DNA from: Flavobacteriales bacterium
Lineage (GTDB): Bacteria; Bacteroidota; Bacteroidia; Flavobacteriales; UBA7312
Assembly: GCA_016779935.1 (NCBI GenBank)
Contig: JADHMQ010000011.1
Location: forward strand, 1-63,790
Length of the DNA stretch: 63,790 bases
Direction of reading: 5' to 3'
Part shown: positions 20,010-31,408 of the stretch, piece by piece
Layout of the letters: every line of letters starts with the position of its first letter
Numbering within the stretch: position 1 is the first letter of the stretch
The notes under the pieces: model-generated
Told to the model about the DNA's origin: nothing
Seen by the model: the letters and a program-made list of their open reading frames with translations, nothing else
The model's database searches: none
Made by a program: the position numbers and the translations under genes

Positions 20010-22619
20010 ATGAGTATATCAAAAACATATAATCCTACCAGTTCTGAAGAGAAATGGTATGCCCATTGGTTATCTAAAGGTTATTTTAATTCTAAACCTG
20101 ATGATAGAGAGGCATATACTATCGTAATTCCACCTCCTAATGTAACGGGGGTATTGCATATGGGACATATGTTAAACAACACCTTGCAAGATGTACTTAT
20201 TCGAAAAGCCAGAATGCAAGGTTTTAACGCTTGTTGGGTGCCTGGTACTGACCATGCTTCTATTGCTACAGAAGCCAAAGTAGTGCAAAAACTAGCTAAA
20301 GAAGGTATAGATAAATCAGACTTAAGTCGTGAAGAATTTTTAAAACACGCTTGGGAATGGAAAGAAAAACACGGAGGGATTATTCTTGAGCAATTAAAGA
20401 AGTTAGGAGCATCATGCGATTGGGAACGAACAAAGTTCACAATGGATGATGACATGAGTGAATCCGTGATTAAAGTATTTGTTGATTTACACCAAAAAGG
20501 ACTCATCTACAGAGGTGTACGCATGGTAAATTGGGACCCTAGTGCACAAACAGCCTTGTCTGATGAAGAGGTGATACACAAGGAAGTGAAATCTAAATTG
20601 TACCACATTCGCTATGAGATTGAAGATTCTGATGAGTACTTAACAGTTGCAACAACTCGACCAGAAACTATACTTGGTGATACTGCTATATGTGTAAACC
20701 CCAATGACGAACGCTACATTCATTTGAAGGGTAAAAAGGCAATTGTGCCTTTAATTAATCGTTCTGTTCCAATCATTTTTGATGAGTACGTTGATATGGA
20801 GTTTGGTACGGGTGCACTAAAAGTTACTCCTGCTCATGATATTAACGACTACCAACTTGGTGACAAACACGGTCTTGAAGTTATTGATATATTGAATGAT
20901 GATGGCACATTAAATGAGTCTGCTCAATTGTATGTAGGTAAAGATAGATTTCAGGTGCGTAAAGAAATCGACAATGACTTAGAAGAGAAAGAGTATTTAG
21001 TGAAAACCGAAGACTTACTAAATAAAGTTGGCTTTTCAGAACGTACAGATGCCGTGATTGAACCAAAGCTATCCATGCAATGGTTTTTTAAGATGGAGGA
21101 ATTTTCTAAACCAGCTTTAGAAAATGTAATGAATGATACCATCAAATTTCATCCAGATAAATTTAAAAATACCTATCGCCATTGGATGGAAAACATAAAG
21201 GATTGGTGTGTTTCTAGACAACTGTGGTGGGGACAGCAAATACCAGCTTACTTTTATGAGGGTAATAATTATGTCGTTGCTGAATCTAAAGAATTAGCAT
21301 TAGATCAAGCTCAAAAAATAAATCCAAATATCACTCTTTCAGACTTAAGACAGGATGAAGATGTTTTGGATACCTGGTTCTCTTCATGGCTATGGCCAAT
21401 TTCTGTTTTTGACGGTATTCGAAACCCTGATAATGAGGAGGTTAATTATTATTACCCTACTAATGACCTTGTCACTGCTCCTGAAATTTTATTTTTCTGG
21501 GTAGCTAGAATGATAATGGCAGGTTATGAATATAAGGGTGAATTGCCATTTAAAAATGTTTATCTGACAGGTATAGTACGTGATAAATTAGGACGAAAAA
21601 TGTCCAAATCTCTAGGGAATTCGCCTGACCCAATAGAGTTAATGAATAAGTATGGTGCTGATGGTGTTAGGGTTGGGATGTTACTATCTTCGCCTGCTGG
21701 AAATGATTTGCCATTTGACGAATCCTTATGCGAACAGGGACGAAATTTCTCCAATAAAATATGGAATGCTACACGCTTAATAAAAGGGTGGGAGGTAGCT
21801 GACATTAATCAACCAGAATCATCTGCAATAGCTATCGATTGGTTTGAAAATAAATTTCAGCATACCCTTGAGTTGATAAATCAGGCTTTTGAGAAGTACA
21901 GAATATCTGAAGCATTAATGCTCACGTATCGTTTAGTTTGGGACGATTTTTGTTCGTGGTATTTAGAGTCCATTAAGCCAGATTATCAAAATCCTATTGA
22001 TTCAAAAACTCTTGAATTGACTACAGAGTTTTTAGATAACATACTGAAACTATTACATCCTTTTATGCCATTTCTCACTGAAGAAATATGGCATATAGTA
22101 GCTAAGAGAGATGAAGATATTATCGTTTCTACATGGCCTAAAACTAAAGAAGTAAATCAGTCTATTATTAATGATTTTGAATATGCTACAGAAATTGTAT
22201 CTGCCATCAGAACAATTAGAAAGGAGAAGCAAATACCGAATAAAGATGCTTTACAATTATTTATAAAGACCAACGAAGAAACATCTACTTCAATGGATTC
22301 TTTAGTATGTAGACTGGTGAACCTATCTGAACTTTCTTACACTAAGGAGACTGTTGATGGGGCTTTTTCTTTCAGAGTTAAATCTAATGAATTCTTTGTG
22401 CCTTTATCTGATAATATTGATGTTGGTGCTGAATTAGACAAGCTGCGTTCGGAATTGGAATACACTCATGGGTTTTTGAAGTCTGTTGAGGGTAAACTGT
22501 CCAACAATCGATTTGTAAATAATGCTCCTGAGCAAGTAGTAGCCATTGAAAGAAAAAAGCAATCTGACGCCTTAGCGAAGATTGCTTTTTTAGAGGAACA
22601 AATAAAAGCCTTATCCTAA
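20010..22619 (+). CDS. valS: Valine-tRNA ligase
   Basis: The 869-residue class I synthetase charges tRNA-Val. The HIGH-type motif '[18 protein letters not shown]' is near residues 39-56 and the KMSKS motif '[14 protein letters not shown]' near residue 530. The CP1 editing domain ('[20 protein letters not shown]') and the C-terminal valine-type coiled-coil arm (last about 65 residues, '[23 protein letters not shown]') are both present. Start at the ATG 20010 rather than the TTG seven codons upstream, which is in a promoter box. It ends with a four-base convergent overlap with the T9SS BNR gene. Confidence 0.98.
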   Translation: MSISKTYNPTSSEEKWYAHWLSKGYFNSKPDDREAYTIVIPPPNVTGVLHMGHMLNNTLQDVLIRKARMQGFNACWVPGTDHASIATEAKVVQKLAKEGIDKSDLSREEFLKHAWEWKEKHGGIILEQLKKLGASCDWERTKFTMDDDMSESVIKVFVDLHQKGLIYRGVRMVNWDPSAQTALSDEEVIHKEVKSKLYHIRYEIEDSDEYLTVATTRPETILGDTAICVNPNDERYIHLKGKKAIVPLINRSVPIIFDEYVDMEFGTGALKVTPAHDINDYQLGDKHGLEVIDILNDDGTLNESAQLYVGKDRFQVRKEIDNDLEEKEYLVKTEDLLNKVGFSERTDAVIEPKLSMQWFFKMEEFSKPALENVMNDTIKFHPDKFKNTYRHWMENIKDWCVSRQLWWGQQIPAYFYEGNNYVVAESKELALDQAQKINPNITLSDLRQDEDVLDTWFSSWLWPISVFDGIRNPDNEEVNYYYPTNDLVTAPEILFFWVARMIMAGYEYKGELPFKNVYLTGIVRDKLGRKMSKSLGNSPDPIELMNKYGADGVRVGMLLSSPAGNDLPFDESLCEQGRNFSNKIWNATRLIKGWEVADINQPESSAIAIDWFENKFQHTLELINQAFEKYRISEALMLTYRLVWDDFCSWYLESIKPDYQNPIDSKTLELTTEFLDNILKLLHPFMPFLTEEIWHIVAKRDEDIIVSTWPKTKEVNQSIINDFEYATEIVSAIRTIRKEKQIPNKDALQLFIKTNEETSTSMDSLVCRLVNLSELSYTKETVDGAFSFRVKSNEFFVPLSDNIDVGAELDKLRSELEYTHGFLKSVEGKLSNNRFVNNAPEQVVAIERKKQSDALAKIAFLEEQIKALS

Positions 22620-25342
22620 TTTAGGATTAGCTTTTTGCTCTCTTTTTTCTGTTCGCCAATTAGGTTTAAGAAGTAAACTCCTCTTTCTAGTTCAGCGGTT
22701 CGCAATGTGATAGAACTAGAAGAAATCTTTTCTTCAATTACTACTTTTCCACTCGCGTCGATTAATTGTATTTTTTTCCATTCTTCATTTTCTTCCAAGT
22801 CAATATTTACGATGTCTTTTGCTGGATTTGGATAGATTGAATATTGAGTGTGGTCAATCTCATTTACACTCACCAAATCAGGAAATACATCGTATATAGA
22901 GGTAATAATAGTTGAATATACGCCAGTACCGTGCGTTCCTACTACAAGTTTACCATCGCTATCTCTGAATCGAATATTTTCAATGACTACATTTCCTATA
23001 GCACTTGTTCCAATCTGACGCCATTCAGTATCTAAACCTTCTAACTTATCTGTTCCATAAAGCCCAGTACTACCACCTACTAAATATAGAGTATCACTGC
23101 CAAGAACAGCAATTTCTGCAGTTCGCATGGAAGGTCCATTTCCACCACCAGAAAAAGAGTCTTCTAGATTACCTCCAACCTTTTTCCACGTTTGTCCACC
23201 ATCATCAGTAAATAGGAAGCTATATGTAGAATAGTTTGAAATGAGCACCAATACCCGTTCAGCATTTGTTGGATCAATTTCTACTGCCGAGACGTTTTTA
23301 TTACCAAATCCTATTGGTAAAGTGTTTAACAGAACCATATCTGGATCCCCTTCGTGAGCATTGTCAATTCTATAAATATAATTATCGCTCGTACCAATGT
23401 AAACTGTATTTGGTGGGTTAGTCGAAACGTCCATACATGAAATTGTTCTATTTGTAGTGTCAGAGAAAACCTCCCAACCTATATTGGTCCTAGTTTGTGA
23501 ATTATTGTAAGGGTAGTTACTAGCGTCGTTATTTCTCCACAGATGATAAGCGTTGTTCATGTAGATAATATCGTCATTATTAGGGTCCATAGCTAGGTAG
23601 TTAATGAAGTCATACATTACTGTATCAGCACCTAGTGGATCCATTCTATTATATGCCATTACTTCACCTTGATTATTTAACTTCATTTTGAATAAAACAC
23701 CCCTTTGTATTTGTAAATAAAAGTCTTCTTCATTGTCTGCAACAGCACTGTAGCACCCATCTCCATTGAAAGGCATTACCCAGTCGTCTGTTTCGTCATC
23801 GCTAATTGTTACAAAGTTTCCGTTATCCTGGAAGCCACCGACAATTAAGTCGCTATTTCCTTTACCCATTGTTACGGAATAAAGCTGGGTTGTCTGATAC
23901 CCATTATTAAGTCTTGTCCAAAGATGAGGTGTAGCTAAACAGTTTGTTGACTTATAGATTCCTCCATCATTAGCACTTAGAATAGTATTGGGGTCTGAAG
24001 GTAAAAATAGAAGGTCGTGCTGGTCTGGATGGTGTCTGTCATAGATATCCCAATTATCGTATCCATGATCGGAACCTTCATAATATCCTCCAATTTGAGC
24101 TGTATTTGTATCCGAAGTAAAACCATCCGTTGAACGCCATAAGTTAGTACCCCCTATGAAAACAACGTTTGGCTCATCTGGTTTTACTTTTACCAATAAA
24201 TCATAACCACCCTGAGCATTGAAGTTGTCGAAAGTTGTTGGTTTGTTTGCTGGAATATTTTGGGAAAGATTAATCCATGTACCACAGCTATCCGTACCGT
24301 CGCCACATAAGTAAGTGTATTTCCACAAAGAAGTCCAGGTTTCACCATTGAAAAAAGTATTTGTGAACTGACCAGAATTTGTAGTTTCAGCAGTTAAGAA
24401 ATAGACTTCATTTTCGTTGGACGGATTTATGCCAATAGCACTTCTTCCGTACGTATTCCCAAAGCTATCAGGTAAAATATTTGCCCATTCCATACCATCA
24501 GCAGAACGCCAGAACCCTTTGCCTGCACCATCTGAGCTAAGTGTGGCGTACACTACTCCTGTTGAAGTAATTTCTACATTGTTGTAGTAAGCTTCCCCGC
24601 CACCAACTTCTTCATTCCAAGACTCACCACCATCAACCGAGCGGTAGATGCCTCCATATGTTGCCAAATACATTTCATCTTCCTCTAGATTTGAAGGGTC
24701 AAGAACAATGTTCCAAGCAAAATCAAAAACATTGAAACTTCCAGCTGGGCTATTATCAGCAGTAGAACTAATGGAGTCCCAAGTGAGTCCGTTGTCAATG
24801 GATTTGTAAATACCATTACCATCGAAATAAGCACCACTTCCACTAGCAGAATTACCAGCTAATTCACCTGTTCCATAGTACCATATATTTTCTTTTCCTT
24901 CTCTAGTATCTTGAGCTAAGCAGGTAACGTTATGTAATTGAAAAGGTTTTGTCATTTTACTCCAACTCTGTCCCAAGTTTGTTGACCGCCAAATACCACC
25001 AGAAACACCACCGGCTATTAAGGTGTTTTCGTCAGTAACATCATAGGCTAGTGCTCTAGTGCGTCCTCCAACATTGTAGGGTCCTTCAGCAGTCCAAACG
25101 AGATTAGAATTATTTAAATCATTTGGTAAAGATTGTGCAAATTTCAACTCCTTTCTTCTTATGCTTTGTGGAATATTACCATTGGCATCAAGCAAACGTT
25201 TTGCATCCCACGCCTTTCTCGACTTAGGAGATTCGGAAGGTGCTTTGTAGATGGAATTAAAATCAATTGGTTTGTCAGGAGTTAGCGCTACAAATGTAAG
25301 TCCAGCCAAAATTAATACGGTTAAAATTTTAAATAATTTCAT
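22616..25342 (-). CDS. T9SS-secreted BNR/VPS10-like repeat protein
   Basis: A 908-residue secreted protein: signal peptide ([20 protein letters not shown]), then a long beta-propeller region with Asp-box/BNR repeats ([28 protein letters not shown]) and '[17 protein letters not shown]', then a C-terminal type A sorting domain ('[16 protein letters not shown]' to 'KKLILN', about residues 832-908). Such proteins are exported by the type IX secretion system and anchored to the surface or released. BNR repeats occur in sialidases and glycosidases, but no catalytic residues can be assigned. Its ATG abuts the stop of the protoporphyrinogen oxidase gene with no gap. Confidence 0.9.
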   Translation of the reverse strand: MKLFKILTVLILAGLTFVALTPDKPIDFNSIYKAPSESPKSRKAWDAKRLLDANGNIPQSIRRKELKFAQSLPNDLNNSNLVWTAEGPYNVGGRTRALAYDVTDENTLIAGGVSGGIWRSTNLGQSWSKMTKPFQLHNVTCLAQDTREGKENIWYYGTGELAGNSASGSGAYFDGNGIYKSIDNGLTWDSISSTADNSPAGSFNVFDFAWNIVLDPSNLEEDEMYLATYGGIYRSVDGGESWNEEVGGGEAYYNNVEITSTGVVYATLSSDGAGKGFWRSADGMEWANILPDSFGNTYGRSAIGINPSNENEVYFLTAETTNSGQFTNTFFNGETWTSLWKYTYLCGDGTDSCGTWINLSQNIPANKPTTFDNFNAQGGYDLLVKVKPDEPNVVFIGGTNLWRSTDGFTSDTNTAQIGGYYEGSDHGYDNWDIYDRHHPDQHDLLFLPSDPNTILSANDGGIYKSTNCLATPHLWTRLNNGYQTTQLYSVTMGKGNSDLIVGGFQDNGNFVTISDDETDDWVMPFNGDGCYSAVADNEEDFYLQIQRGVLFKMKLNNQGEVMAYNRMDPLGADTVMYDFINYLAMDPNNDDIIYMNNAYHLWRNNDASNYPYNNSQTRTNIGWEVFSDTTNRTISCMDVSTNPPNTVYIGTSDNYIYRIDNAHEGDPDMVLLNTLPIGFGNKNVSAVEIDPTNAERVLVLISNYSTYSFLFTDDGGQTWKKVGGNLEDSFSGGGNGPSMRTAEIAVLGSDTLYLVGGSTGLYGTDKLEGLDTEWRQIGTSAIGNVVIENIRFRDSDGKLVVGTHGTGVYSTIITSIYDVFPDLVSVNEIDHTQYSIYPNPAKDIVNIDLEENEEWKKIQLIDASGKVVIEEKISSSSITLRTAELERGVYFLNLIGEQKKESKKLILN

Positions 25343-26686
25343 TTAGTTGTTGTTAAGATGCATATTTTCAACGAAGATTTCAGCTTTTTTAACACAGTCG
25401 CTGACAGAAACCCCGTTGAAATAATTCCCTAAAATATGAAAGTTAGGGAAATTGCTCTCAAATTTATCTATTTCCAATATAAGTTGGTCAAGTTCAAGGC
25501 CATATTGGGGTATACCTTTGATGTATGATGTATGGTTTTTGAAGGTAGGTATTTTTTTGCATTGCATTAACTCCATTACTTCATCTAAAACAATTTTTTC
25601 GAGTTCATCTTTTTCCAAAGAACATAGTTCGGACTGCCTACTTCCGCCTACAATTACGGTAAATAATTCCTTATTTTTTGGAGAAACATGAGGGAAAATT
25701 CTTGAATTAAAAAGTATTCCTAGAAAGTGTTTGTTGTCAGATTGTTTACTAAGTACTCCAAAACCTTGTGCTTGATTTTTCACCTCATTTTTATCAAATC
25801 CAAAATGAAATACATCAATAGGTACATATTCAATAGCATTTAAATTAGTTATTAGCTCGATGGTTTCAATGACTTTTGAAAGTGAATGAGCAGGTATAGT
25901 AGATATAATTTTTTGACAGTGAATAATATTATTATTTGAATCGATAATTTCATATCCCTCTTCTATCTTAATAATACTGACTACCTCTGTATTGCATTGG
26001 ATTTTATCTTTTAGTCGTTGGCTAATTTCATCAGTTAATTCAGAAAGACCATTTGGGAAATTAAACATTCTAGCTTTTGGAGCTTTCTTTTTTTTCATTA
26101 AACCTTTTATAACGGAACCATGTTTTTGCTCAGCTTCCCATATCATTTTAAGAGTATGCTTAGCACTCATTTTCTTTGGATTTCCAGAATATATTCCAGT
26201 TACAAAGGGTTCCACAAACTGTTTTAGTATGGCTTTGCCAAACCGTCTACTAATGAATTCAGCTAATGAAGTATCGCTTTGGTGTGGTTTAATAAAAGGC
26301 TCTTTCAATAACCTCAATTTTTCATACCATTTCAATAATGGTGTTTTTATGAACTCTATTGGATTTCTTGGAAGTAACTGTAATTTATTTTGATGTAAAA
26401 CGTAACGGTTATTTTCAGCTGTTTCTAACGGAGTCGACATTTTATTCCATAATCCGCAATCTTTGATGAGTGATTTAATAGATTCATTATTAAGCAATAC
26501 GGTATTTGGTCCATTTTCAATAAGGTAACCATCAATTAATTTAGAATGAATGTTTCCGCCTGTTTTTTCACTTTTTTCTAAAACAATAAAGTCATCGGTT
26601 TTCTTTGAAAGAAAGTGTGCTACACTTAGGCCAGAAATACCACATCCTAATACAACGGTATGTTTTTTTATAGAAGCGATATGCAA
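25343..26686 (-). CDS. hemG: Protoporphyrinogen oxidase (oxygen-dependent, HemY type)
   Basis: An about 440-residue FAD-dependent oxidase. The Rossmann GxGxxG is 'VVLGCGISGLSVAHFL' and is followed by the FAD-ribose 'VLEKSEKTGGNIHS' and the family's 'LIENGPNTVLL'. The C-terminal FAD segment 'FHILGNYFNGVSVSDCV' is present. It makes protoporphyrin IX for heme. The start is uncertain: no ATG or GTG precedes the FAD motif. The only standard start is TTG 26686, inside a likely -7 box; an ATA at 26671 would give the usual N terminus. It is transcribed away from icmF and is followed without a gap by the BNR-protein gene. Confidence 0.9.
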   Translation of the reverse strand: MHIASIKKHTVVLGCGISGLSVAHFLSKKTDDFIVLEKSEKTGGNIHSKLIDGYLIENGPNTVLLNNESIKSLIKDCGLWNKMSTPLETAENNRYVLHQNKLQLLPRNPIEFIKTPLLKWYEKLRLLKEPFIKPHQSDTSLAEFISRRFGKAILKQFVEPFVTGIYSGNPKKMSAKHTLKMIWEAEQKHGSVIKGLMKKKKAPKARMFNFPNGLSELTDEISQRLKDKIQCNTEVVSIIKIEEGYEIIDSNNNIIHCQKIISTIPAHSLSKVIETIELITNLNAIEYVPIDVFHFGFDKNEVKNQAQGFGVLSKQSDNKHFLGILFNSRIFPHVSPKNKELFTVIVGGSRQSELCSLEKDELEKIVLDEVMELMQCKKIPTFKNHTSYIKGIPQYGLELDQLILEIDKFESNFPNFHILGNYFNGVSVSDCVKKAEIFVENMHLNNN

Positions 26687-26691
26687 ATTTA
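26684..26691 (-). promoter_or_regulatory. -7 box (TAAATTTG) before hemG
   Basis: TAAATTTG on the minus strand matches TAnnTTTG exactly. It contains the only conventional start codon (TTG 26684-26686) available to the oxidase gene, so either the box is not used or translation begins downstream of it at a rare codon. Confidence 0.5.
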
Positions 26692-26713
26692 GCCAAAATA
26701 AGCGCGTAAAATA

Positions 26714-26721
26714 TATATTTG
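26714..26721 (+). promoter_or_regulatory. -7 box (TATATTTG) of icmF
   Basis: TATATTTG matches TAnnTTTG and ends 20 bases before the icmF ATG at 26742. It stands back to back with the hemG box 22 bases away, giving a compact divergent promoter pair. No convincing -33 TTTG. Confidence 0.55.
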
Positions 26722-26741
26722 CATACCCAAGTTAATTGAAA

Positions 26742-29700
26742 ATGCAAGAACCGAAACCATACAAACCCAAAAATAATATTCGGATAGTTACTGCAGCCAG
26801 TCTTTTTGACGGTCATGATGCAGCTATTAATATTATGCGTAGAATTATACAAGCTACTGGATGTGAAGTCATTCATCTTGGTCATGACCGTTCCGTTGAA
26901 GAGGTGGTTAATTGTGCCATTGAAGAAGATGCAAATGCAATTGCAATGACTTCTTATCAGGGAGGGCATACAGAGTATTTAAAATACATGTATGACTTAC
27001 TACAAGAGAAGGGAGCTAGTCAGATTCGCATTTTTGCTGGAGGTGGAGGTACAATATTGCCTGAAGAAATTAAGGAACTACATGAATATGGTATAAGCCG
27101 TATTTATCATCCTGATGACGGAAGAGCTATGGGGCTTCAAGGAATGATAAACGATTTGGTTGAAAAATCAGACTTCCCTACAGGCAAAGGAGTCGAAAAT
27201 TGTGCTAAAGATTTATCAAATGTTCAAAATATTGCGCGTTTGATTTCTGCTGCAGAGAATTTCCCTGATGAAGCTAAGAATGAATTGGCAGAAATTTCAA
27301 AACTGGCTAAAGAATCTAAGACGCCTGTGTTGGGTATAACGGGTACAGGTGGTGCTGGAAAATCTTCTTTGGTGGATGAATTGGTTAGGCGTTTTCTGAT
27401 TGATTTTTCTGATAAGCGATTAGCTATTATTTCTGTTGACCCATCAAAGCGTAAAACTGGTGGGGCATTGCTAGGTGATAGAATTAGAATGAACTCTATC
27501 AAAAATAAGCGTGTTTACATGCGTTCTTTAGCAACTAGACAAGCCAATTTAGCCTTATCAGCACATGTAAATAAGGCCTTAGATATTCTAAAAGTCGCCA
27601 ATTTTGACTTGATAATTCTTGAAACATCTGGAATTGGTCAGTCAGATACTGAAATTTTAGAACATTCTGATGCTTCCTTGTATGTAATGACTCCTGAATA
27701 TGGTGCAGCTACTCAGCTTGAAAAAATTGATATGCTTGATTTTGCAGATTTAATAGCCATAAATAAGTTTGATAAGCGTGGCTCATTAGACGCCTTAAGA
27801 GATGTTAAAAAACAATACCAGCGTAATCACAAATTATTTGAACAGGATGCTGAGACGATGCCTGTATTTGGAACTATTGCCTCACAATTCAATGACCCTG
27901 GAGCAAATACCTTATACAAAGCTTTAATAAGTAAGATTGTTGAAAAAACAGGAGTCTCCTTAGATTCAACTTTTGAGATTAGCAGAGAAATGTCGGAGAA
28001 GATTTTTGTAATCCCTCCAAAAAGAAGCCGTTACCTATCAGAAATTGCAGATGCCAATAGAAACTACAATGAATGGGTAGGACAGCAAAAAGAAGTTGCT
28101 CAAGAGCTTTATGCTTTACAAACCTCTATTAAGTCTATCGAGCGAGCTAATGTTGAAGATAAAGACCGTTTAATAAAGCAGTTGCAAGAAGTTTATAATG
28201 AAAAAGCTTTAGATATAGACCCTAAAAATATGCTGCTTTTAGAGGCTTGGAATGATGTTAAAAATGACTATAAGAGAGAACATTACTCCTTTAAAGTCAG
28301 GAATAAAGAGTTAAAGATAAAGACACATACTGAATCCCTATCAGGTTCGCAAATACCTAAAATATCTGTGCCAAAATATTCTGGATGGGGCGATATATTA
28401 CAGTGGCAACTACAAGAAAATTTACCAGGAAAATTCCCATTTACTTCAGGGATCTTCCCATTCAAAAGAGAAGGAGAGGATCCAACACGAATGTTTGCTG
28501 GTGAAGGTGGCCCTGAACGAACAAATAAACGTTTCCATTATGTGAGTTTAGGAATGCCTGCTAAACGTTTGTCAACAGCCTTTGACTCCGTCACTCTATA
28601 TGGTAACGACCCTGATTATAGACCAGATATTTATGGTAAAATTGGTAATGCAGGTGTTTCTATTTGCTGTCTGGACGATGCTAAAAAATTATACTCTGGT
28701 TTTGACTTGTGTAATTCGTCCACATCTGTTTCAATGACGATTAATGGACCCGCTCCAATGTTATTGGCATTTTTTATGAATGCTGCTATTGACCAACAAT
28801 GTGAATTGTATATTAAGGAAAATGGACTTGAAAAAGAAGTTCAAAAGAAAATAGACTCATTGTACAAAGGCAAAAAGCGTCCACAATACCAAGGTAATTT
28901 GCCTGAAGGTAATGACGGTTTAGGTTTAATGTTACTCGGCGTCACAGGAAATCAAGTATTGCCAACTGATGTTTATGAGAAAATAAAGCGAGAGACTCTT
29001 AAAGTAGTAAGAGGAACGGTTCAGGCAGATATTTTAAAAGAAGATCAGGCACAAAATACCTGTATATTTTCAACTGAGTTTGCACTCAGAATGATGGGTG
29101 ATGTACAACAGTACTTCATTGAAAAAGAAATAAGAAATTTTTATTCTGTATCTATTTCAGGATATCATATAGCTGAAGCAGGAGCAAATCCAATTTCACA
29201 ATTGGCATTTACTCTAGCAAATGGCTTTACTTATGTAGAGTATTATTTAAGTAGAGGAATGGATATTAATAAGTTTGGACCTAACTTATCATTCTTTTTC
29301 TCAAATGGTATTGATCCAGAATATGCCGTAATTGGTAGAGTTGCCAGAAGGATTTGGGCAAAAGCAATGAAGCAACGTTATGGAGCAAATGAGCGTTCTC
29401 AAATGCTTAAATATCATATTCAAACATCTGGTCGATCATTGCATGCTCAAGAAATAGATTTCAACGACATTAGAACTACTCTACAGGCATTGTATGCCAT
29501 ATACGATAATTGTAACTCATTACATACCAATGCTTACGATGAAGCCATTACTACTCCAACTGAAGATTCTGTAAGACGAGCAATGGCGATTCAGTTGATA
29601 ATCAATAAGGAACTTGGATTAGCTAAAAATGAGAATCCACTTCAAGGCTCATTTATTATTGAGGAATTAACGGATTTAGTTGAAGAGGCCGTTTTGGTTG

Positions 29701-30110
29701 AGTTTGATAGAATTACGGAAAGAGGTGGTGTCTTAGGTGCTATGGAAACTATGTACCAACGTTCTAAGATTCAAGAAGAATCAATGCACTATGAAATGCT
29801 TAAGCATACTGGTGAGTATCCAATTATTGGAGTAAACACCTTCTTAAATTCGAAAGGCTCGCCTACAATAATCCCTTCAGAGGTTTTTCGTGCTGCAAAA
29901 GAAGAAAAGGAGTATCAGATAGAAATGCTTATCAACTTAATAGAAAACAACAGTAGTGCTTCAAAACAAAAGATTGAGGAGCTACAACAGTCTGCTATTC
30001 AAAATCAAAATATTTTTGAGGTAATGATGGAAGCTGCAAAAGTATGTTCACTCGGACAGATTACCAATTCTCTTTTTGAAGTAGGTGGTCAGTACCGAAG
30101 AAATATGTAG
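26742..30110 (+). CDS. icmF: Fused isobutyryl-CoA mutase (IcmF), methylmalonyl-CoA mutase family
   Basis: The 1122-residue fusion has three parts in IcmF order. The N-terminal B12-binding domain (about residues 13-140) has Asp23-x-His25 in '[13 protein letters not shown]'. The MeaB-like G-protein chaperone domain has its P-loop GTGGAGKSS near residue 201 and NKFD near 341. The C-terminal mutase barrel (about 540-1122) has '[20 protein letters not shown]'. It rearranges isobutyryl-CoA/butyryl-CoA or similar acyl-CoAs using adenosylcobalamin. The G-domain order separates it from plain MutA/MutB. No B12 riboswitch fits in the short leader. Start at ATG 26742; a TTG two codons upstream is less likely. 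Confidence 0.95.
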   Translation: MQEPKPYKPKNNIRIVTAASLFDGHDAAINIMRRIIQATGCEVIHLGHDRSVEEVVNCAIEEDANAIAMTSYQGGHTEYLKYMYDLLQEKGASQIRIFAGGGGTILPEEIKELHEYGISRIYHPDDGRAMGLQGMINDLVEKSDFPTGKGVENCAKDLSNVQNIARLISAAENFPDEAKNELAEISKLAKESKTPVLGITGTGGAGKSSLVDELVRRFLIDFSDKRLAIISVDPSKRKTGGALLGDRIRMNSIKNKRVYMRSLATRQANLALSAHVNKALDILKVANFDLIILETSGIGQSDTEILEHSDASLYVMTPEYGAATQLEKIDMLDFADLIAINKFDKRGSLDALRDVKKQYQRNHKLFEQDAETMPVFGTIASQFNDPGANTLYKALISKIVEKTGVSLDSTFEISREMSEKIFVIPPKRSRYLSEIADANRNYNEWVGQQKEVAQELYALQTSIKSIERANVEDKDRLIKQLQEVYNEKALDIDPKNMLLLEAWNDVKNDYKREHYSFKVRNKELKIKTHTESLSGSQIPKISVPKYSGWGDILQWQLQENLPGKFPFTSGIFPFKREGEDPTRMFAGEGGPERTNKRFHYVSLGMPAKRLSTAFDSVTLYGNDPDYRPDIYGKIGNAGVSICCLDDAKKLYSGFDLCNSSTSVSMTINGPAPMLLAFFMNAAIDQQCELYIKENGLEKEVQKKIDSLYKGKKRPQYQGNLPEGNDGLGLMLLGVTGNQVLPTDVYEKIKRETLKVVRGTVQADILKEDQAQNTCIFSTEFALRMMGDVQQYFIEKEIRNFYSVSISGYHIAEAGANPISQLAFTLANGFTYVEYYLSRGMDINKFGPNLSFFFSNGIDPEYAVIGRVARRIWAKAMKQRYGANERSQMLKYHIQTSGRSLHAQEIDFNDIRTTLQALYAIYDNCNSLHTNAYDEAITTPTEDSVRRAMAIQLIINKELGLAKNENPLQGSFIIEELTDLVEEAVLVEFDRITERGGVLGAMETMYQRSKIQEESMHYEMLKHTGEYPIIGVNTFLNSKGSPTIIPSEVFRAAKEEKEYQIEMLINLIENNSSASKQKIEELQQSAIQNQNIFEVMMEAAKVCSLGQITNSLFEVGGQYRRNM

Positions 30111-31385
30111 TTATTCAAAAGCTTTCTTTTGGGTTTGGGTTTCTTTTAATTTGCTTTCGGATTTTTTGAGATTTTCTTCGATACCTTTTTGTTCTTCTTC
30201 TAGATTAACAATCTTATTTTCTGAAAGTCTTATGTTTTCAGTGTTTTCGTTAATACCATTAGTCTCCTTTTCAATTTGTTTTTCAATTTTCTTTTTCTCT
30301 TGATTTAGCGATTTAGATTCCTTTTCAAGTAGCTTTAGTTGTTCTTCTAGAGCCATTTCATCATGCTCTGTTATTTCTTTTTTAATGTTTGAAATATTTT
30401 CTTGATTAGTTTGAATTTTTGTTTCTAGTTCCTTTATGGCATTTTCTTCGTTAGCTACTGAGGTTTTTAGAGTTTCGATTTCTCCGATACTCTCGAGGAT
30501 AAGTTTGTCAATTTGTTTGATTTTCTTTCTCCCAGCCTTGTCTAATTTATCGTGCTTTTTGAGAGCTGCCTTTTCTGTTTCATTACCTTTCATTGAAGAG
30601 TTTTGGATAGCTATCTGACCATTTTTTATTGCGATTTTTTCTTTGTGTTTATTTATTTCTTTCAACAATGACTTATTAGTTTTTTCTAAACCAGTGATAT
30701 TTTTTTGCATGCCTTTTATGCTTTTTGATGCAATTTCAGATTCTTTACTTCTTATTTTATCATCATTCTTTAAAATCAGTTTTTCCTGAGATGATAGGCT
30801 TTGCTTCAAATTTTCTATTTCATGGTTTGAGTTTTTAATACTGGTGGTATATTTACTGATATTCTTATATTGACTTTCTTGATTTTTTTTAGCTTGATTT
30901 ATTTTTTTTTCAGTGACTTTATTTCGTTTTCTTGTTTGTCGATAAGTTCAATATAGACTAATTCAACAGCTTCATTTGCGATGTTTTTCACGACTTTTTT
31001 ATAGTTATTTATTTCGCTCGGTGTTTTCTCTTCACTAATTTCTGATTCTTCATTGGCAAAGTAAGAGTACAATATGGCATTACCGTTGTTTTCAGTGATT
31101 TTGAATTTTCCTTTACTTTTGATTACTCTCTAATGAAAATTCACTCACTAAAAATTCGTTATCACTACCTTTTATTGGAGTTAGCTTGGCATTATAGGCT
31201 TTAAAAATGGTTTTTAAAGCCTTCTCTACATTGCTCTTAGATACTTTATCAAATTGGGTTTGAATTACGGGTAAACTTCCACTGTTAAAATTAAATTCTG
31301 TGCTAATAGCTTCAGTAAAGTTTTGTGCATTTGCACTAATAACTATGCAGGTAATAATGCTTAGAGTATTGATTAATTTTTTCAT
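30111..31385 (-). pseudogene. Secreted coiled-coil protein gene broken by two frameshifts
   Basis: Three coding pieces in different frames line up end to end. Piece one (31385-31113) encodes a signal peptide (MKKLINTLSIITCIVISANA) and an about 70-residue domain. Piece two continues from about 31125 ('VIKSKGKFKITENNGNAILY') to a stop after an A9 run at 30902-30910. Piece three runs from there to 30111 as a long Lys/Glu-rich coiled coil. Adding an AG in the GAGAG at 31126-31130 and one A in the A9 run would restore one frame of about 425 residues. Both breaks sit at simple repeats: slippage mutation, phase variation or sequencing error are all possible. The longest intact piece is a 232-residue coiled coil (30111-30809). 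Confidence 0.75.
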
Positions 31386-31408
31386 GTTTTAAGTTTTTCA
31401 ATTAGTTG

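Noticed and set aside
26700-26741. Cobalamin riboswitch before icmF
   Set aside because: The leader is far too short for the structure and no B12-box sequence is seen.
26592-26969. 125-codon minus frame across the hemG-icmF junction
   Set aside because: It overlaps two clear genes and the divergent promoters, and its sequence has no coding character.
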